Positions 5,378-9,395 of a stretch of DNA of 9,395 nucleotides are shown here, one piece after another. The translations under genes and the position numbers were made by a program. Below the pieces are notes generated by a model. That model made no database searches, was not told where the DNA came from, and saw nothing but the letters and a program-made list of their open reading frames with translations. The DNA is from Succinivibrio sp. GTDB lineage: Bacteria; Pseudomonadota; Gammaproteobacteria; Enterobacterales; Succinivibrionaceae. Numbering within the stretch: the first letter of the stretch is position 1; each line of letters starts with the position of its first letter. Where the stretch lies: positions 1-9,395 of the forward strand of contig JAGDBH010000146.1 of assembly GCA_017959135.1 (NCBI GenBank). The letters run 5' to 3'.

Positions 5378-7423
5378 CTAGTCCTTATCATCAAGGCCTG
5401 GCATTAGAATCAGAGCCTGTTTCAAATCAGCAATTTCATCACGAAGAGCAGCTGCTTCCTCAAACTTAAGCTCTCTTGCAAGTTCAACCATCTTGTCAGT
5501 TAATACCTTGATTCTTGATGTGATTTCCTTAGCTGTCATTCTGTGAGCAGAATTCTTCTTCTCCCATTCCTTTCTGGACATAGGTCTCTTACGCTCCTCA
5601 TCAGGAACCTTAAAGGAACTGGTATCGTTGATGTCAACTTCCATAATATCCAGAATCTTCTTTTCAATCTGCTTAGGAACGATGCCGTGGTCATGATTGT
5701 ATTTTTCCTGGATCTCACGTCTTCTCTGAGTTACATCAATAGTTTCCTGCATCGAAGGTGTAATCTTATCAGCGTAGAAGATTGCCTTGCCGTTAACATT
5801 TCTGGCGGCACGACCAACAGTCTGAATCAGAGATCTCGTAGAACGAAGGAAGCCTTCCTTATCAGCATCCAGAATAGCAACAAGAGATACTTCCGGCATA
5901 TCCAGACCTTCACGCAGCAGGTTAATACCAATCAAAGCATCGAACTCACCTAGGCGCAGGTCACGGATAATCTCCATTCTTTCAACTGTATCAATATCAG
6001 AGTGCAGATATCTTACACGTATATCATGTTCAGCAAGATATCCTGTCAGCTCTTCTGCCATTTTCTTGGTAAGAGTTGTCACCAGAACACGCTCATTCTT
6101 TCTAGCGCGCTCACGAATCTCACTCATAACATCATCAACCTGGGTGGCAACAGGTCTTACTTCAATAATCGGATCTAGAAGACCGGTTGGTCTGATAATC
6201 TGTTCAACAACCTGAGATGACTCCTTTAACTCCATATCTGCAGGAGTTGCGGACACATATAAAGTCTTAGGCTGAAGCTTTCTGAACTCGTCGAATTTCA
6301 GAGGACGGTTATCAAAAGCAGAAGGAAGACGGAAGCCGAAATTTACTAAGCTTTCCTTTCTTGAGAAATCACCTTTATACATGGCTCCAATCTGAGGAAC
6401 AGTTACATGCGACTCATCAATAATCAGAAGACCGTCTTTAGGAAGATAATCAAAAAGACATGGAGGAGGTTCTCCTTCTTTTCTTCCTGTCAGATATCTT
6501 GAGTAGTTCTCGATTCCTGAGCAGTAGCCAAGCTCGTTGATCATCTCAATATCGTAGGTTGTTCTCTCTCTGATTCTCTGTTCCTCAAGCAGTTTTCCTT
6601 TCTCAAGAAAATACTGGCATCTGTCCTGTAGTTCTTCCTTTATCTGATCTACCGCATGATCAAGAATATTCTTAGGTGTTACATAATGAGTCTTAGGGAA
6701 GATGGTAACTCTAGGCAGAATCTGCTTAATCTCACCTGTGAGAGGATCGAAGGTCTTAATAGACTCAACCTCTTCATCAAAAAGTTCAATTCTTACCGCA
6801 TAGCCGTCAGAGTCTGAAGGATAAATATCGATAACATCACCTCTAACTCTGAAGGTTGAACGAGCAAAACCAAGATCATTTCTGGTGTACTGAAGATCTG
6901 AAAGTCGTCTTGTAATCTGCTCCTGTGAAATAAACTCACCACGAGAAACATGAAGCATCATTTTAAGATAGGTTTCAGGTTCACCCAGACCATAGATGGC
7001 AGATACAGAACAGACCACAATCACATCCTTTCGCTCCATAAGAGCCTTGGTGGCAGAAAGTCTCATCTGATCGATATGATCATTTACCTGGGCATCCTTT
7101 TCAATATAGGTATCAGATGCTGCTACATAGGCCTCAGGCTGATAGTAGTCGTAGTAGGAAACGAAATACTCCACCGCATTCTCAGGGAAAAATTCCTTCA
7201 TCTCTCCGTACAGCTGAGCAGCAAGAGTCTTGTTATGTGACAGAATCATGGTAGGACGGTTCAAAGAAGCAATAATATTTGCCATAGTAAAGGTTTTACC
7301 TGAACCAGTAACACCTAGGAGAGTCTGAAACTTATCGCCTCGCTCAAAGCCTTTACGAATAGCCTCAATAGCCTGAGGCTGATCACCTGTTGGCTTAAAC
7401 TCTGAATGTAGCTTGAAATCCAT
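5378..7423 (-). CDS. uvrB: Excinuclease ABC subunit UvrB
   Basis: DNA-damage-verifying helicase-like subunit of UvrABC nucleotide excision repair. It is loaded by UvrA, clamps the damaged strand and recruits UvrC for incision. The 681 residues are close to E. coli UvrB (673). Features: Walker A GVTGSGKT (38-45); beta-hairpin region starting [11 protein letters not shown] (90-100); SVSAIYGLG (139-147); Walker B/DESH (336-339) in LLIIDESHV; helicase motif SATP (391-394); motif [11 protein letters not shown] (534-542); and a C-terminal UVR domain (~636-671, [14 protein letters not shown]) that contacts UvrC. All motifs are intact. The start is supported by the conserved opening [19 protein letters not shown], although no purine-rich Shine-Dalgarno precedes it. 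The gene is monocistronic as far as visible, with the tRNA terminator behind and a convergent gene ahead. No CTGT-N8-ACAG LexA box is seen upstream. Confidence 0.98.
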   Translation of the reverse strand: MDFKLHSEFKPTGDQPQAIEAIRKGFERGDKFQTLLGVTGSGKTFTMANIIASLNRPTMILSHNKTLAAQLYGEMKEFFPENAVEYFVSYYDYYQPEAYVAASDTYIEKDAQVNDHIDQMRLSATKALMERKDVIVVCSVSAIYGLGEPETYLKMMLHVSRGEFISQEQITRRLSDLQYTRNDLGFARSTFRVRGDVIDIYPSDSDGYAVRIELFDEEVESIKTFDPLTGEIKQILPRVTIFPKTHYVTPKNILDHAVDQIKEELQDRCQYFLEKGKLLEEQRIRERTTYDIEMINELGYCSGIENYSRYLTGRKEGEPPPCLFDYLPKDGLLIIDESHVTVPQIGAMYKGDFSRKESLVNFGFRLPSAFDNRPLKFDEFRKLQPKTLYVSATPADMELKESSQVVEQIIRPTGLLDPIIEVRPVATQVDDVMSEIRERARKNERVLVTTLTKKMAEELTGYLAEHDIRVRYLHSDIDTVERMEIIRDLRLGEFDALIGINLLREGLDMPEVSLVAILDADKEGFLRSTRSLIQTVGRAARNVNGKAIFYADKITPSMQETIDVTQRRREIQEKYNHDHGIVPKQIEKKILDIMEVDINDTSSFKVPDEERKRPMSRKEWEKKNSAHRMTAKEITSRIKVLTDKMVELARELKFEEAAALRDEIADLKQALILMPGLDDKD

Positions 7424-7451
7424 AAATATAAACCGGTAAGATTATTTTGAG

Positions 7452-7465
7452 TGGCAGAACTGCCA
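7452..7465. repeat. Inverted repeat in the uvrB leader
   Basis: TGGCAG and CTGCCA flank a 2-base centre (TGGCAGAACTGCCA), 28 bases before the uvrB start codon. It sits next to a second, longer palindrome. As RNA it is too tight for a good terminator and has no T run, so an operator or leader hairpin is more likely. Confidence 0.5.
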
Positions 7466-7475
7466 TGTTATGAAT

Positions 7476-7493
7476 ATTACTTTCGAAAGTAAT
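7476..7493. promoter_or_regulatory. 18-bp perfect palindrome upstream of uvrB, candidate operator
   Basis: ATTACTTTCGAAAGTAAT is a perfect 18-bp palindrome, 52 bases upstream of the uvrB ATG. It lies just downstream of a weak promoter candidate on the minus strand (TTTACA at 7527-7522, then TTTAGT after 16 bases), where a repressor would act well. It does not match the E. coli LexA consensus. The cognate regulator is unknown. Confidence 0.5.
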
Positions 7494-7556
7494 GCTAACA
7501 CTAAAAGAAAATTAAGAGAATTGTAAACAGAGAGAAAATTTATCTAGTGCAGAAAT

Positions 7557-7579
7557 AAAAAAAGCAACCAAAGGTTGCT
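7557..7579 (-). terminator. Terminator of the tRNA-Asn operon
   Basis: On the minus strand AGCAACC (7579-7573), loop TTT and GGTTGCT (7569-7563) form a 7-bp stem. It runs into seven T residues (7563-7557), starting 8 bases after the CCA end of the proximal tRNA gene. It separates the tRNA unit from uvrB. Confidence 0.9.
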
Positions 7580-7586
7580 CAGTGCG

Positions 7587-7662
7587 TGGCTCCTCCTGCG
7601 GGACTCGAACCTGCGACATACGGATTAACAGTCCGCCGTTCTACCGACTGAACTAAGGAGGA
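7587..7662 (-). tRNA. tRNA-Asn (GTT), second copy in transcription order
   Basis: The 76-base gene folds as a standard cloverleaf. The acceptor strand TCCTCCT pairs with AGGAGGA, followed by G73 and an encoded CCA. The D-arm is GTTCAGTCGGTAGAAC, the anticodon loop CTGTTAA carries GTT, and the T-loop is GTTCGAGTC. It resembles E. coli tRNA-Asn closely. All 76 bases are identical to the other copy, 25 bases away, while the flanks differ. It is followed by the operon terminator. Confidence 0.98.
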
Positions 7663-7687
7663 ATACCTAGCTTTTTTGTTTTTTGAT

Positions 7688-7763
7688 TGGCTCCTCCTGC
7701 GGGACTCGAACCTGCGACATACGGATTAACAGTCCGCCGTTCTACCGACTGAACTAAGGAGGA
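7688..7763 (-). tRNA. tRNA-Asn (GTT), first copy in transcription order
   Basis: Identical over 76 bases to the downstream copy, including the encoded CCA and the GTT anticodon. It lies about 36 bases after the expected transcription start of a consensus promoter, and a 25-base AT-rich spacer separates it from the second copy. The two would be cut from one precursor transcript. Confidence 0.98.
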
Positions 7764-7805
7764 ACGCCTCAATTTCATTTTCACCTTGTCGTGAAAACGG
7801 AAGTC

Positions 7806-7834
7806 ATTATAGAGGCAGATCTTGTGTCTGTCAA
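7806..7834 (-). promoter_or_regulatory. Consensus sigma70 promoter of the tRNA-Asn operon
   Basis: On the minus strand a perfect TTGACA (7834-7829) and a perfect TATAAT (7811-7806) are separated by exactly 17 bases. Transcription should start near 7799, about 36 bases before the first tRNA. It is the strongest promoter in the window, as expected for a stable-RNA gene. The discriminator (GACTTCCG) is not strongly GC-rich. Confidence 0.92.
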
Positions 7835-7861
7835 CACTAAAAAAGAAAAATAATTTCAGGA

Positions 7862-7883
7862 TTTATGCTCATATGAGCATAAA
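7862..7883. repeat. 22-bp perfect palindrome after bcsF
   Basis: The 22 bases from 7862 to 7883 are perfectly palindromic, with half-site TTTATGCTCAT. The palindrome begins 38 bases after the bcsF stop and lies upstream of the tRNA promoter -35 box. As RNA it would form a 9-bp stem (TTTATGCTC/GAGCATAAA) with an ATAT loop. On the minus strand TCCTGAAATTATTTTT follows, so the T run is displaced by about 10 bases. It may terminate or stabilise the bcs transcript, or bind a dimeric regulator. Confidence 0.6.
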
Positions 7884-7921
7884 ACAAGAAGGGATTCGAT
7901 ATATAAGCCATTCTAGTATTT

Positions 7922-8116
7922 TTAATTTTTTCCGCTGTTCAAATAATCTCTGAAACTGCCCTTTGATTTCAGATTAGAACGCACATTTGGAGCTATTCTA
8001 AAAAACAGTTTCATCCTGTAAAAATTATCGCGAATATAAAAACCTAAAGGTACAAACAGAACTGCGCACAGGATAATTACAAGAAGAACTTCCTTTTCAA
8101 TTACTATTGATTCCAT
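7922..8116 (-). CDS. bcsF: BcsF, small membrane subunit of the cellulose secretion system
   Basis: The 64-residue single-pass membrane protein is about the same length as E. coli BcsF (~63). The hydrophobic segment spans about residues 10-27 (VLLVIILCAVLFVPLGFYI) and ends in PLGFYIRDNFYRMKLFF, which resembles the E. coli PLGYLARHSLRRI segment. A basic cytoplasmic tail follows (RSNLKSKGSFRDYLNSGKN). In E. coli BcsF is an inner-membrane partner that helps bring BcsE to the synthase. It starts 9 bases after the last base of... the bcsE coding frame's stop region: the bcsE stop codon TAG is part of the bcsF ribosome binding site (TAGGAGAG, 8127-8120), implying tight coupling. bcsG, the usual next gene in E. 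coli, is not downstream; a palindrome and tRNA genes are. Confidence 0.85.
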   Translation of the reverse strand: MESIVIEKEVLLVIILCAVLFVPLGFYIRDNFYRMKLFFRIAPNVRSNLKSKGSFRDYLNSGKN

Positions 8117-8124
8117 ATTCTCTC

Positions 8125-9395
8125 CTAATTCAGTTTGTACAGACTGTGCTCTTTGATAATCTTAGAAGCAAACTCCTCATCAGAGTGAGAGATTCTGTCA
8201 TTGTTCTTGATGTCTATAAGCTCATCAAGGATCTTGTTTTTCTTAGAAATAATTCTGTTAGCCTTAAACAGATCAATAGAGGTACTGCTCAGTACCTGGC
8301 CAAAGATTTCAGGGAAACTGTTTTCAACATAATGAGGAATAAACACGTACAGCTCATTGTTTATAGCAGTACAGTAATCTCCTCCCTGCTTTGGAGAAAA
8401 TCTCATAATACATTCCTCTATTGAAATCTCATCCTTAGGAGAAAGAATCAGCAGGCAGGCCTTAATATTCTCATCGTTAATATGCATGCTTACTATTGAA
8501 TAAATCTTGTTTACAAAGACATCCGGATACAGAAAGCCATTCTCTTCCTTTGCCACCAGATGGTAGGATTCGACTATGTTTTCAAATGATGGATTTAAAG
8601 CCTTACTCATGGTCATAGACTTTAAGGAAGGTAGCATTGCATTGATGTAATCACTGTTTGAGGTTGATTCAAAAATGAAGTTGGTTCCACACTCAAGGAA
8701 GAAAGACCTTACACAGGATTCTACCTTTGGAACCTTTTCAATGATGATAATCTTTAAAAAGTTACCTCTCTTGGTTCTAAGTTCATAAATCTGTTTACCC
8801 AGAGAATCGACCTGATCACGTGAGGACAGACAGAAAATCAGAGTTGCTGCAATAGCCTTCTGTGAAGCATCTGTGAACAGATCTTCATTGGAATTGTAAA
8901 AGTGTATTGAGTTAAACAGAGACTTATCTATTTCAAGAGCATCAACATGGGTATAGCAGATTGAATTATCAATTGCATTATCAATGCTGTTGCTGTCAAT
9001 CTTGAACTCATATCCCTTTGGACCAAGCTTTAATAGCGACTCACCATGAGAGAATACTCCCTCATTGTTTCGCCACATCTTGGTATCCAGCTTTAAATCA
9101 GCTCCGTCATAGCGTAATACTGCAAGACCAGAAATATAATGACTCTTTTTTGAGATCTTCTTTATAAGCATTTCAGGATGTTCACCGAAGCTTACAAACA
9201 GAATTGCAGTATTGAATCTTGAGGCAAAAATAGAAAACTTTGAAAGAAGCTTATCCAGCTCCTTACCTTCATATGGTAGTAAGGAAATCTCATCGAATAA
9301 AACAATAATAAATGAATTCTCTCTGGTCATTTTCATGAACTTAAAATCATTCACCAGAGTTTTCAGAAGATTGTTCTTATTTTTGTTTTTAAAAA
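8125..9395 (-). CDS. bcsE: BcsE, cellulose biosynthesis accessory protein (5' end outside window)
   Basis: In E. coli BcsE is a cytoplasmic c-di-GMP-binding subunit that associates with BcsF, BcsR/Q and the cellulose synthase. Here 422 codons are visible. The frame stays open to the window edge and the first residues align inside the N-terminal domain, so roughly the first 100 residues are missing. Segments matching E. coli BcsE as I recall it, numbering from the GTG at 9354: GLAVLRYDGADLKLD (76-90) and WRNNEGV (94-100) in the N-terminal domain; SNEDLFTDASQKAIAATLIF (155-174) and LRTKRGNFLKIII (192-204) to FLECGTNFIF (219-228) in the receiver-like domain; and CIMRFSPKQGGDYC (315-328) to FKANRIIS (363-370) in the GIL domain. 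The expected RxxD and RxGD ligand motifs read ESCV (212-215) and QGGD (323-326). The stop overlaps the bcsF ribosome binding site. Its promoter is outside the window. Confidence 0.85.
   Translation of the reverse strand, partial: FKNKNKNNLLKTLVNDFKFMKMTRENSFIIVLFDEISLLPYEGKELDKLLSKFSIFASRFNTAILFVSFGEHPEMLIKKISKKSHYISGLAVLRYDGADLKLDTKMWRNNEGVFSHGESLLKLGPKGYEFKIDSNSIDNAIDNSICYTHVDALEIDKSLFNSIHFYNSNEDLFTDASQKAIAATLIFCLSSRDQVDSLGKQIYELRTKRGNFLKIIIIEKVPKVESCVRSFFLECGTNFIFESTSNSDYINAMLPSLKSMTMSKALNPSFENIVESYHLVAKEENGFLYPDVFVNKIYSIVSMHINDENIKACLLILSPKDEISIEECIMRFSPKQGGDYCTAINNELYVFIPHYVENSFPEIFGQVLSSTSIDLFKANRIISKKNKILDELIDIKNNDRISHSDEEFASKIIKEHSLYKLN

Noticed and set aside
6950..7240. Plus-strand open frames inside uvrB (also 5543-5953) and the plus-strand frame 8107-8424 inside bcsE
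   Set aside because: They are antisense to strongly supported genes, show no recognisable domain and have no ribosome binding site worth noting.
7521..7530. CTGT half-site as an SOS box for uvrB
   Set aside because: On the minus strand CTGTTTACAA is not followed by ACAG at the required 8-base spacing.
7587..7763. Direct repeat pair resembling two CRISPR repeats with a spacer
   Set aside because: Each 76-base unit folds as a complete tRNA-Asn cloverleaf with CCA, and there are only two copies.
9352..9354. GTG at 9354 as the start of bcsE
   Set aside because: The frame stays open to the window edge, and the first residues align well inside the BcsE N-terminal domain, so the gene continues beyond the window.

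Overview
The window looks like an ordinary chromosomal stretch from an AT-rich Gammaproteobacterium. The markers are a 267-residue SuhB, a UPF0149 (YgfB/YecA) protein, a BcsE/BcsF pair, and tRNA-Asn genes very close to the E. coli sequence with CCA encoded. The AT-rich, K/E/N-biased coding and the small gaps would suit a host-associated anaerobe such as a member of the Succinivibrionaceae. That placement is an inference, not something read from a marker gene.

Layout, left to right. (1) 1-639 (+) is the C-terminal part of a large protein with a basic, low-complexity tail and two copies of a short acidic repeat; it ends at a strong terminator. (2) 742-3451 (+) is a self-contained unit: a promoter with a dyad in its spacer, a three-module signalling protein (cyclic-nucleotide-binding fold, CBS pair, DUF294/GlnD-like nucleotidyltransferase), a DnaQ-type 3'-5' exonuclease overlapping it by one base, and a terminator. 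(3) 3462-4265 (-) is suhB, followed by an AT-rich divergent intergenic region with orphan hairpins. (4) 4490-5329 (+) holds a small lipoprotein of unknown function and a divergent YgfB-family gene, with a hairpin terminator between them. (5) 5378-7423 (-) is uvrB, preceded by two dyads but no visible E. coli-type LexA box. (6) 7557-7834 (-) is a compact tRNA operon with two identical tRNA-Asn(GTT) genes, a consensus sigma70 promoter and a terminator. (7) 7862-9395 (-) is the end of a cellulose-secretion accessory operon: bcsE (5' end outside the window), bcsF, then a 22-bp perfect palindrome. bcsG, which follows bcsF in E. coli, is not here.

How the genes may work together. BcsE and BcsF are expected to act as one unit at the inner membrane as accessory subunits of the cellulose synthase. 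The cNMP/CBS/DUF294 protein and the exonuclease are translationally coupled, so probably work together, but their shared role is unknown. suhB, uvrB and the tRNAs are housekeeping genes.

No mobile element, CRISPR array or phage gene was seen. The observations most worth a second look are these: both c-di-GMP-contacting motifs I expect in BcsE appear to be lost; the coupled DUF294/exonuclease pair has unusual ligand and Exo II residues; and several perfect palindromes are unexplained. All family comparisons come from memory, not from a computed alignment.
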